This document shows positions 51,628 to 59,179 of a stretch of DNA of 64,000 nt, one piece after another. Source of the DNA: Treponema sp. UBA1747 (lineage in GTDB: Bacteria > Spirochaetota > Spirochaetia > Treponematales > Treponemataceae); contig DCHR01000008.1 of the NCBI GenBank assembly GCA_002315375.1, positions 9,440 to 73,439 of the forward strand, read 5' to 3'. Positions within the stretch are counted from its first letter, which is position 1. Each line of letters begins with the position of its first letter. A program made the position numbers and the translations under genes. The notes below the pieces were generated by a model. The model worked only from the letters and a program-made list of their open reading frames with translations, was not told the DNA's origin and did not search any database.

Positions 51628-53220
51628 TTAGAATACGAAAGTTAATCCGGCTTTAATTTCTGTTGTTCCAAACATGGAGTCAAAGCCAAGAACTGTCTGT
51701 GCACCGGCATTAATCATTACACCGGCTCCGAAAGGAAGCCAGTTGATTCCACCGCCAACGACAGCAGTCTTTCCGATTGTAAACATTCCGTCTGCATATA
51801 TAGATACTATTTTTACAGGCTTAAATACAGTTGAAAGACCTAAAATAACACTATTTTCTTTCTCAAGAATGTTTCCGGTTTTACTTCCCAGAACATACTG
51901 AGCGGAACCAGTCAGAGACCACTGTCTGTTATTCCAGCCGGCAAGTGTTCCAAATCCAAGTCCTGCACCGTAATCAGAAACAGGCATATATTCAGCATCA
52001 AAGGCATAGCCATAGCGCAGGAAAGCACCTGTACAGAAACGGCCGTTTTCTGCTGCAAAGCTTTTGTTATAACGGAAGTTTCCTGAAATAGAGAATGGGA
52101 AACCGGAATTGTCAGTTATATATGATTTGAAAACTGCCCCGCCAGACAAAGCTTCTGAAAAGCATCCGCCTGCAGCAACTTCAATTCCTGTTGCAGCATA
52201 ACCTTCATTTGAGAATACAGGGGAACCTGAAACAGCAATAGTTCCATATTTAATACTGAACGGTTCGATTGAAGGAACATTGGAATAACTGAAACCGTTT
52301 GTTGAAAAATTCATTACGGGATAATTCAGAGTTCTGTTGATTGTAACACAGGTTTCATACTTGGAACCTTCACAATCCAGTTCTATCCAGTAAAGTCCGT
52401 CATCCAGCATTTTTCCATCGTCAGAATAACCGTTCCATGTATAACTCTGATTCCAGGTGTTGAATTCACCAAACTGGTAACGGTTTGTAAGGGAACCGTC
52501 AGGAGCAAAAACAGAAAGCCGTGCTGTACCTTTATTGGTAACACTAAAGGTTACTTCAACTTTTCCCAGGGCACCTTTAATTTCCGGATTAAGGAAATCG
52601 CGGGAAACCTGGAAATCTGTCAGTTCAAAAGGACTTTCTACAAAATCAGGTTCAACATAAATATCTGCGTAAGGCTGCAGGAAATAATTTTCAACAATCG
52701 GGTTAAATCCAAAACGAATGATATTGATAATATGATCCCCGGCAATTATAGCAAGGTTTTTTGATGTTACTCTGTTTCCGTCAACAAGTACGCTGGCATC
52801 TGAAGGAATGTTTCTGAACCAGAAGGTTCCCTGCAATTCTTTCATATTTACTTCAAAAGTCTGCTCGTAACCGGCTTTAACAGTAAAGTTATAAACATCA
52901 CATTCGTAGTACTGTTTCTTCAGCTCAAGACGATATTTCCCCGGGCGAAGATTCTTCAAAGTAACTTCGGTTTTTCCTTTATACACACCATTAATGTAGA
53001 TTTCTGCATCACGAGGAACCGATTTAATATGAACAATTGTATCCTCGTCAGAATCCAGTTTTGTCTGTTCTGTCGGAGCAAGAGGATTTGTCCCTGAAAA
53101 ATAAGTCACAAGATCAATGATATCCAGAACATCATCAAGATTTACTGTCACTGCAGGAAGCTGAAATACCATAAATGAAAATAAAAATAAACTCGTCCAA
53201 AATTTTCGTTTCTTAATCAT
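51628..53220 (-). CDS. PEGA-domain outer-membrane-type protein
   Basis: 530 residues from the ATG at 53220. Signal peptide (about 1-24), two PEGA repeats (about 65-150: IKSVPRDAEIYINGVYKGKTE and IPSDASVLVDGNRV), a FlgD-like Ig segment (LSVFAPDGSLTNRYQ ... YTWNGYSDDG), and a C-terminal part of alternating strands ending in Phe (EIKAGLTFVF) as in beta-barrels. Probably an outer-membrane or cell-surface structural protein. TATAAT lies seven bases before the ATG and no ribosome site is visible. Confidence 0.82.
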   Translation of the reverse strand: MIKKRKFWTSLFLFSFMVFQLPAVTVNLDDVLDIIDLVTYFSGTNPLAPTEQTKLDSDEDTIVHIKSVPRDAEIYINGVYKGKTEVTLKNLRPGKYRLELKKQYYECDVYNFTVKAGYEQTFEVNMKELQGTFWFRNIPSDASVLVDGNRVTSKNLAIIAGDHIINIIRFGFNPIVENYFLQPYADIYVEPDFVESPFELTDFQVSRDFLNPEIKGALGKVEVTFSVTNKGTARLSVFAPDGSLTNRYQFGEFNTWNQSYTWNGYSDDGKMLDDGLYWIELDCEGSKYETCVTINRTLNYPVMNFSTNGFSYSNVPSIEPFSIKYGTIAVSGSPVFSNEGYAATGIEVAAGGCFSEALSGGAVFKSYITDNSGFPFSISGNFRYNKSFAAENGRFCTGAFLRYGYAFDAEYMPVSDYGAGLGFGTLAGWNNRQWSLTGSAQYVLGSKTGNILEKENSVILGLSTVFKPVKIVSIYADGMFTIGKTAVVGGGINWLPFGAGVMINAGAQTVLGFDSMFGTTEIKAGLTFVF

Positions 53221-53227
53221 AAGGACA

Positions 53228-53256
53228 ATTATAGTCAATTACACCTTTGTAAACAA
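53228..53256 (-). promoter_or_regulatory. Promoter of the PEGA gene, near-leaderless
   Basis: Minus strand: TTGTTT (53251-53256), 17 bases, perfect TATAAT (53228-53233), seven bases, ATG at 53220. It overlaps the end of radC. Confidence 0.55.
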
Positions 53257-53892
53257 TAAATCGTGTTCCAGAAAGCTGAAATAGCCGCAGCCGCCAATAA
53301 TTATGTGATCCAGAACCGGAACCCCTAAAACTTCCGCTGCATCCAGCATTTTACTGGTTGTTTCAAGATCAGCATCAGATGGAATCAGATTTCCGGAAGG
53401 ATGATTATGACAGAGAATTATGGCAGCCGCATTGTCCAGAAGGGCTTCTGAAAAAATCTCCCGTGGATAAACTGCCGAAGAAGTTACAGAACCGATTCCC
53501 ATTACATGAATCTGAATAATTTCATGGTTCCCGTTCAAAGTAATGCTGAGAAAATGTTCTTTGGGTTTTATGGCATAGGTCTGAACAAAGGGAACCAGGT
53601 CCCTGGCCGTGCGGACTTTTATGCCGACACATTCATTTTTCCGCCTGCCGTATTCAACTGCCGCTGCCACCTGCAGCGCCCTGTTCTGCCCCATTCCTTT
53701 TATCCGGGTCAGTTTTTGAATCATTTCGTCGCCAAAGGTTTCATCCACCGCATCGTTTACAGAGCGAGCCAGACTCCGCACAGAAACATCCCGGGTTCCT
53801 GTGCCCAAAATCATCATCAAAAGTTCCTCGTCATTGGGAAAATCAAGGCCCTTTTTAAGAGTTAATTCACGAATATCAGGTTTATTTTCCAT
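53239..53892 (-). CDS. radC: RadC family JAB-domain protein
   Basis: 217 residues from the ATG at 53892; the longer frame to 53970 would overlap the divergent lipoprotein start. N-terminal helix-hairpin-helix part (LTRIKGMGQNRALQ) and a JAB/MPN metalloprotease-like domain with CHNHPSGNLIPSDAD (His-x-His-x7-Ser-x2-Asp). Despite the name, a DNA-repair role is unproven. Confidence 0.92.
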   Translation of the reverse strand: MENKPDIRELTLKKGLDFPNDEELLMMILGTGTRDVSVRSLARSVNDAVDETFGDEMIQKLTRIKGMGQNRALQVAAAVEYGRRKNECVGIKVRTARDLVPFVQTYAIKPKEHFLSITLNGNHEIIQIHVMGIGSVTSSAVYPREIFSEALLDNAAAIILCHNHPSGNLIPSDADLETTSKMLDAAEVLGVPVLDHIIIGGCGYFSFLEHDLLFTKV

Positions 53893-53959
53893 ACTATATA
53901 TATGTCTTTTTTTTGCTATTTTAGGTAAATAGAAACGATAAAATTCCGAAAATTTATAT

Positions 53960-54622
53960 ATGAAACGCAAAATCTTTTATTTTTTACTCATTTCCGTAAT
54001 GGTCCTGAGCGCCTGTAAAACAACTTCTGATATCGATAAAGACACTGAACCTGAGCAGATTGAAGAGGAAGAAATCCTTGTTGAAGAACCTGTTCTTCCT
54101 GAACCAAAAGTAATTTCCAGAAATCTTTCTGATGAACCTGTAATGTCAGCTGATGAACTTTACCTTTTCTTTATGGAACAGAATCCGGACGCTGACAGAG
54201 AAATGATTATACGCATGAGCAATTATTATATTGAAGAAGCTTCTGTTGAAGGAATAAACTCGGACTGCGCCTGGGCACAAATGTGTCTGGAAACCGGTTA
54301 CCTGCGCTTCGGAAATCTGGTTCAGCCGGAATTCCACAATTACTGCGGACTCGGCGCCATTGATGCAGACCACCCGGGAGAAATCTTTGAAACAGAACAG
54401 CTTGGTGTCCGCGCTCACATCCAGCACCTGTTTGCTTACGCAAAAACAGAGGAAAATCAGCTTACCAACGAATTAATTGATAAAAGGTTCAAATGGGTAA
54501 ATCCTAAAGGAAAAGCTCCAACTATCTTTGAGCTGGCAGGAACCTGGGCCGCAGACAAAGCCTACGGAGAAAAACTGGACCGCATTCTGGCAAAGATGGA
54601 ATTAAGCACCGTAGGAAAATAG
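53960..54622 (+). CDS. Lipoprotein with glucosaminidase domain
   Basis: 220 residues. Lipobox LSAC at 16-19, acidic linker (28-50), then a FlgJ/Bax-type glucosaminidase domain: CAWAQMCLETGYLRFGNLV, HNYCGLGAIDADHPG, and WVNPKGKAPTIFELAGTWA. The catalytic glutamate is in CLETG. Should cleave peptidoglycan at the inner face of the outer membrane or periplasm. No ribosome site; TAAAAT at 53939-53944 gives a short leader. Confidence 0.88.
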   Translation: MKRKIFYFLLISVMVLSACKTTSDIDKDTEPEQIEEEEILVEEPVLPEPKVISRNLSDEPVMSADELYLFFMEQNPDADREMIIRMSNYYIEEASVEGINSDCAWAQMCLETGYLRFGNLVQPEFHNYCGLGAIDADHPGEIFETEQLGVRAHIQHLFAYAKTEENQLTNELIDKRFKWVNPKGKAPTIFELAGTWAADKAYGEKLDRILAKMELSTVGK

Positions 54623-54682
54623 AAGGTTTCCTCAGGGACACCTTCTAAAGGGCACCTTCTACTACAATTCGATTTTTTCCAC

Positions 54683-54688
54683 TAAAAT
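54683..54688 (+). promoter_or_regulatory. -10 box of the rluA-type gene, leaderless spacing
   Basis: TAAAAT ends six bases before the ATG at 54695; no convincing -35 is seen. The upstream GATTTTTTCCACTAAAAT nearly matches that before the TrmJ-like gene. Confidence 0.4.
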
Positions 54689-54694
54689 AATTAC

Positions 54695-55441
54695 ATGGCT
54701 AATTCATATTATTCAGTTATTTATTCTGATGACGACATTGTTGTCCTGAACAAAAAATCAGGCCTTTTGATTGCAGCCGACCGCTACAATCCTGATGCTC
54801 CGCGCCTGGACCTGGAAGCAGAAAAAGAGTTCGGGCGGCTTTACGCAGTTCACAGAATCGATAAAGACACTTCAGGTATTGTTATTTACGCAAGGAACCC
54901 TGACGCCCACAAAAACCTTTCCATGCAGTTTGAAAAACGTGAAGTTCAGAAAACATATCATGCTCTGGTTTACGGTCACCCGGTTTGGGAAAATCTGACT
55001 GTCGATTTGAAGCTTCTTCCTGACGGAGACCAGAGACACAGAACTGTTGTAGATAAAAGACTCGGTAAACCATCTCTTACAGAATTCAAAAATCTCGGAA
55101 GTGTTGGCCCTTACTCCTGGATTGAAGCAAAGCCAAAAACAGGAAGAACACATCAGATTCGTGTTCACCTGTATGCAAATGGTTTCCAGATTGTTTGTGA
55201 TCCTCTTTACGGCGGAAACCAGAAACCGGTGCGCCTTTCAGAAATCAAACGCCGCTGGAACGGTGATGAAACAGAAGAACGCCCTCTTCTGACACGTCTG
55301 GCCCTTCATGCTTATCGCATCACTTTTGCACATCCAAAAACCGGAGAGCAGGTTACTTTCACTGCTCCTTATCCAAAGGACATGGAAGCCACAAGAAAAC
55401 AGCTTGAAAAGATTTTTAACGTGAATCCTGTTGCGGAATAA
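54695..55441 (+). CDS. RluA-family RNA pseudouridine synthase
   Basis: 248 residues. Catalytic motif AVHRIDKDTSGIVIYA (aspartate 56 region), the KTYHALVYG and GRTHQIRVHLYANGFQIVCDPLYG segments. No S4 domain at the N-terminus, as in RluA/TruC types. Target RNA is unknown. Strong terminator follows. Confidence 0.93.
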   Translation: MANSYYSVIYSDDDIVVLNKKSGLLIAADRYNPDAPRLDLEAEKEFGRLYAVHRIDKDTSGIVIYARNPDAHKNLSMQFEKREVQKTYHALVYGHPVWENLTVDLKLLPDGDQRHRTVVDKRLGKPSLTEFKNLGSVGPYSWIEAKPKTGRTHQIRVHLYANGFQIVCDPLYGGNQKPVRLSEIKRRWNGDETEERPLLTRLALHAYRITFAHPKTGEQVTFTAPYPKDMEATRKQLEKIFNVNPVAE

Positions 55442-55464
55442 AATGAAAATAACTGGTTAAATAG

Positions 55465-55505
55465 AAAGTGGTGGTTTGAGCTCGTCGAAACCACCACTTT
55501 TTTTT
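55465..55505 (+). terminator. Rho-independent terminator of the rluA-type gene
   Basis: AAAGTGGTGGTTT (55465-55477) pairs perfectly with AAACCACCACTTT (55488-55500), then further T. Loop GAGCTCGTCG. Confidence 0.92.
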
Positions 55506-55510
55506 GTACC

Positions 55511-55537
55511 CGGACATTTCGGCAGGCTCAATGTCCG
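55511..55537. repeat. Hairpin CGGACATT/AATGTCCG
   Basis: Stem 55511-55518 with 55530-55537, loop TCGGCAGGCTC. The loop segment TTTCGGCAGGCTCA resembles, inverted, the loop of the preceding terminator (TTTCGACGAGCTCA); three of fourteen bases differ. Confidence 0.7.
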
Positions 55538-55564
55538 TTCTAATAAAATACTTAAAAAGAGATC

Positions 55565-58117
55565 TTATTTTCCTTTAAGTACAAAAGAATTATTTGTTAA
55601 TGGAATATCCAGTTTGTATTCTCCCCAGTCTGTTCCATAAACCTTGAACCTGGCTGTGGCTTCCAGCTGTTTGCCTGCTGCAAAGTCTGACTTTCCCTGA
55701 GTCTGCAGGAAATCAAAAACATTGAATTCCGGAATTTCACTGACATACTCAAACTTGTTTTCATTGTTTACATACCAGCTTGAATCATGGAAACCAACAT
55801 AGAATTTTCCGGGAGCATAGTCCGGAGTAATTTTCTGGCCTGCTACATAAATCACAGGCTGTTCTTCAAAAGACAGCTTATTGTTTACAACCTTTACCTT
55901 CAAAGGTCCGTTTTCCAGAGAGAATTTACCAAGGCCGGAAGAAGCCTTAACTGAAAGTGTATTTGTAGAAGAATGTTCGCTCCACCAGTCTCCGTTCAGG
56001 TATTTCACATAAACTGAATAAGTTTTTCCGGTTTCTGTGTAAGGGAAAGCCCATTCCCCCGAATCGTCTGCAACTTTTACGCCATCAACAAAAATCTGAC
56101 GAACCTGAGCACCGCCAGTATTTGTTTTATTATTGTAATAAGTTGGAGGATTCAGAATCTTGATTTTAAATCCTTCATAAGAAGGATCCTTTACTTCAAC
56201 AATAAAAAGATCTGTAATGTCTTCCAGTTTTTCCCATCGGGCATAAAGCTTTTCCAGGTAACAGAGCTTTTCAAAATCATTTCCATCCAGGGTTTTTGTC
56301 CATCCGCGGAAAACATAACCTTCTTTTACAGGAGTTGCTGGACATAATTTTTCTATATCCATTGGACTTCCAGGATACGGAACGATTAAAGCAGAAGTAT
56401 CACCGTCAATATTTCCGCCGTTCAAATCGAATGTAATCTCAGTAAGATTATGGTCTCCAAGATTAAGTCTGAACTGGTATCTGGTGTAATCATAAAGGCT
56501 TGGTTCATGAGTCAGGTAATAACCGCCAGGATGCCATCCGCCATCCCACCAGCCTAAGCAGGAATTAAATGAATTCAGATTAGGACTCCAAAGCGAACCT
56601 TCAACCATCGACTTCCAGTTAAGGAAACGCTGGCTGCCTTTTTCCAAAGTCCATTCCGAATCTTCTGCTGAAACTTCCAGGAGAAGCTCTCTGAACCGGG
56701 CTCTGTATTCAGGAACCTGAAGCAGCTTATCCATAAGAGGCCGGTTTGCTCCCCGTCCCCATTCAAGAGGATTCTGTTCTATTCCTTCCGGAGTACCCTT
56801 TTTTTTATCTCCAGCAATCGAAGCACCAAGCGTATTGTCATAATCAAATGGAATCAGATAAACCTTTCTTCCATTGCCTGGTGTATCGGTAAAATACAGG
56901 TAGTAATTGTTTGCGTTTCCCCAGTAGTCATCATCCATTCCTACCAGAATATTAACTGCGTAGGTTTTCAGGAAGAAATCTACATCCATCCATTTTTCAT
57001 AGAACCCTTTAATTGCCTCTATGGCTTCGGTGTCATTTATATTTGAAACTTTTGGAAGGGCATTCAGTTCTGTTATAAAAGTACGGAATTCTGCACTTGC
57101 AGCCACAAGATTTCCTTTATCTGCTTTCAGATCATAAGTCGGAGCATCCCAGACATAAGATACAGGATCATCATTTTCATCAAATTCAGTAATACGGATA
57201 TTTTCTACGCCATATTTTACATTAGGATTTGAAAGGTCTCCCCCTGCACATTTCCAGAGACTTCCCTTGCTGTTTTTCCATGCATTGCTTTCTTTATTTT
57301 CATCTTTATCGCGGGCTTTCAGGCTCTGTTTGTTTACTTCCTCAAACATTTCGTAAACACCGTAATCAACTGTTGTTTCAGAACCATCTTCTTCAATAAA
57401 CTTGATTATAACTTTTGTATGACTGGCTCTTGGTGCTGTCCAGATTCCATAGCGATGGAACAGATCGTAACAGAAAATTTCTCTGGTAGCAGAACCATCC
57501 ATTCTTTTCAGGGCAACGCCCTTCATACAATTGGAAAGCTTGCGGTCATCATCTTCCCTTGGTTCAAAATCCACTTTGAAATGAGACTGACGGTAATCAT
57601 TGTCTGAACAGCTGGCAGCATAAAAATAATAATCCTTGCTCCAGTCGTCGTTCATTTTATGATTTCCACTCTGGTCATTTGGATAATCTTTTCCCTGAGG
57701 TCTGAAGCGGCTTGTATTTCCGCGGAGCCTTAATCCAACCTCATTCAAAGACCAGACCATACCATCTTTTTCGTAAGTATAATTTGCAGCAAGAACGAGA
57801 TTTTCATTCTTATAAAAATAATCGAAATTTCTCAGAAGCTGATTCCATTCCAGACGGTCAATGGTAATTGTTGTCTTACCCAAAGATTCAGTACTGAAAA
57901 TAAAATCCAGACTTTCTGAACGGCTTTCAGATACTGTTGGATTTACATCTTCGCTTGTATCTGAGCTCCCCTTCTCTCCGTCCGGAGTATTCAAAACACT
58001 GTGATGCGGATAGGAAACTGAATTCCCGCCTCCATTCTGTTTTACAAAAAAATCACATCCTGTAAGTACAAATACAGAAATAAACAATCCGGCCAAAAAA
58101 CCTTTTTTAATGCTCAT
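55565..58117 (-). CDS. CotH-type kinase-like lipoprotein with InlB-type repeat
   Basis: 850 residues. Lipobox VLTGC at 17-21. A CotH domain runs from about 65 to 530: LRGNTSRFRPQGK near 130, KVDFEPREDDDRKL, DYGVYEMFEEVNKQSL and VYLIPFDYDNTLGAS with the metal-binding aspartates. CotH proteins are atypical protein kinases in spore formers. Then a Listeria-Bacteroides repeat (TFDLNGGNIDGDTS ... GYVFRGW) and a beta-rich tail. Surface exposed; may act in adhesion or plant-fibre binding. GAGGT ribosome site. Confidence 0.88.
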   Translation of the reverse strand: MSIKKGFLAGLFISVFVLTGCDFFVKQNGGGNSVSYPHHSVLNTPDGEKGSSDTSEDVNPTVSESRSESLDFIFSTESLGKTTITIDRLEWNQLLRNFDYFYKNENLVLAANYTYEKDGMVWSLNEVGLRLRGNTSRFRPQGKDYPNDQSGNHKMNDDWSKDYYFYAASCSDNDYRQSHFKVDFEPREDDDRKLSNCMKGVALKRMDGSATREIFCYDLFHRYGIWTAPRASHTKVIIKFIEEDGSETTVDYGVYEMFEEVNKQSLKARDKDENKESNAWKNSKGSLWKCAGGDLSNPNVKYGVENIRITEFDENDDPVSYVWDAPTYDLKADKGNLVAASAEFRTFITELNALPKVSNINDTEAIEAIKGFYEKWMDVDFFLKTYAVNILVGMDDDYWGNANNYYLYFTDTPGNGRKVYLIPFDYDNTLGASIAGDKKKGTPEGIEQNPLEWGRGANRPLMDKLLQVPEYRARFRELLLEVSAEDSEWTLEKGSQRFLNWKSMVEGSLWSPNLNSFNSCLGWWDGGWHPGGYYLTHEPSLYDYTRYQFRLNLGDHNLTEITFDLNGGNIDGDTSALIVPYPGSPMDIEKLCPATPVKEGYVFRGWTKTLDGNDFEKLCYLEKLYARWEKLEDITDLFIVEVKDPSYEGFKIKILNPPTYYNNKTNTGGAQVRQIFVDGVKVADDSGEWAFPYTETGKTYSVYVKYLNGDWWSEHSSTNTLSVKASSGLGKFSLENGPLKVKVVNNKLSFEEQPVIYVAGQKITPDYAPGKFYVGFHDSSWYVNNENKFEYVSEIPEFNVFDFLQTQGKSDFAAGKQLEATARFKVYGTDWGEYKLDIPLTNNSFVLKGK

Positions 58118-58234
58118 AAAAACCTCGCAATAAGTTTATATTTTACACTACAAATGGGAAATCACAAAATAGGAGAAAAAAGTGAAAGTCAGGGGCTTTA
58201 AAGTGGAGAAAATAACAATTTTTTATTAAAATTA

Positions 58235-58263
58235 ATGACAAGATTTAAAATTTCCGTCAAAAT
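58235..58263 (+). promoter_or_regulatory. Promoter of the 58270 gene, leaderless spacing
   Basis: ATGACA (58235-58240), 17 bases, CAAAAT (58258-58263), six bases, ATG at 58270. Confidence 0.45.
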
Positions 58264-58269
58264 ACAAGC

Positions 58270-58533
58270 ATGATTACTTTTGACCAGTTCCTGACACGAA
58301 TGCCGGACCCTTCAGAATATCCAAATTTTCTTTGGAATGGTCCTTTCATCTCAAATCAGACAATTGCGGAAATTGACGTTGCAAATGAAATAGTGTTCTT
58401 TCAGGATGGAACACCTATTACTTTCAGTGCAATGGAGCAGAACTGTATGGCAATACACGTTCTGCCCCGTAATGTGATGGGCGAGTTTATTGGCAACCGT
58501 ATTCAGCGTAATAAGAATCAATCCGGCTCTTGA
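58270..58533 (+). CDS. Small protein of unknown function
   Basis: 87 residues, soluble; PSEYPNFLWNGPFISNQTIAEI has no known match that I recall. The last 47 bases overlap the convergent pyrE gene. No ribosome site, but a promoter spaced for leaderless expression supports it as real. Confidence 0.55.
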   Translation: MITFDQFLTRMPDPSEYPNFLWNGPFISNQTIAEIDVANEIVFFQDGTPITFSAMEQNCMAIHVLPRNVMGEFIGNRIQRNKNQSGS

Positions 58534-59158
58534 TTTCCGGTGTGATTACTTTCTTGTCGCCGTTATCGTAAAGAGCTTCAACAACATCTTTCATAGAAAC
58601 GATTGCACAGGTTTTAAAGCCGTACTTTTCTGAAATCATTTCCAGTGCAGATTTATTTGTATCAAGTCCCTTTTCCATTCTGTTCAGGCTTACAATTTCA
58701 CCAACAATAGTTACTTTTCCCTGTGATGTTACGATTGGATAAGTTTCATCAATTGATTTTCCCGAAGTTGTAACGTCTTCAATAATTACAACACGGTCTC
58801 CGTCTTTGATTTTGCTTCCAAGAAGGATACCTGCATCGCCGTGGTCTTTGGCTTCCTTGCGGTTTGAACAGTAACGGATTTCTTTGCCATAAAGTTCTGA
58901 ATAAGCCATGGCTGTACAAACTGCCAGTGGAATTCCTTTGTAAGCTGGTCCAAAAAGCACGTCAAAATCATCACCGAAGTTTTCGTGAATTGACTGTGCA
59001 TAGAATCTTCCCAGTCTGATAAGCTGGCTTCCTGTTACGTAAGCACCGGCATTCATAAAGAAAGGAGACTTACGTCCACTTTTCAAGGTAAAATCGCCAA
59101 ATTTAAGAACCTGGCTTTCAAGCATAAAATTGATAAAATCTATTTTGTATTGATCCAT
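58487..59158 (-). CDS. pyrE: Orotate phosphoribosyltransferase
   Basis: 223 residues. Type-I PRTase with the PRPP loop VVIIEDVTTSGKS, FTLKSGRKSPFFMN near the N-terminus, and FGPAYKGIPLA. Converts orotate and PRPP to OMP in pyrimidine synthesis. Downstream of the large glycosidase-like gene by 21 bases. Confidence 0.96.
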   Translation of the reverse strand: MDQYKIDFINFMLESQVLKFGDFTLKSGRKSPFFMNAGAYVTGSQLIRLGRFYAQSIHENFGDDFDVLFGPAYKGIPLAVCTAMAYSELYGKEIRYCSNRKEAKDHGDAGILLGSKIKDGDRVVIIEDVTTSGKSIDETYPIVTSQGKVTIVGEIVSLNRMEKGLDTNKSALEMISEKYGFKTCAIVSMKDVVEALYDNGDKKVITPEIKSRIDSYYAEYGCQ

Positions 59159-59179
59159 AATAGTTAAATATTACTCTCT

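Noticed and set aside
53893..53970. Longer radC start
   Set aside because: It would overlap the divergent lipoprotein gene and adds residues not typical of RadC.
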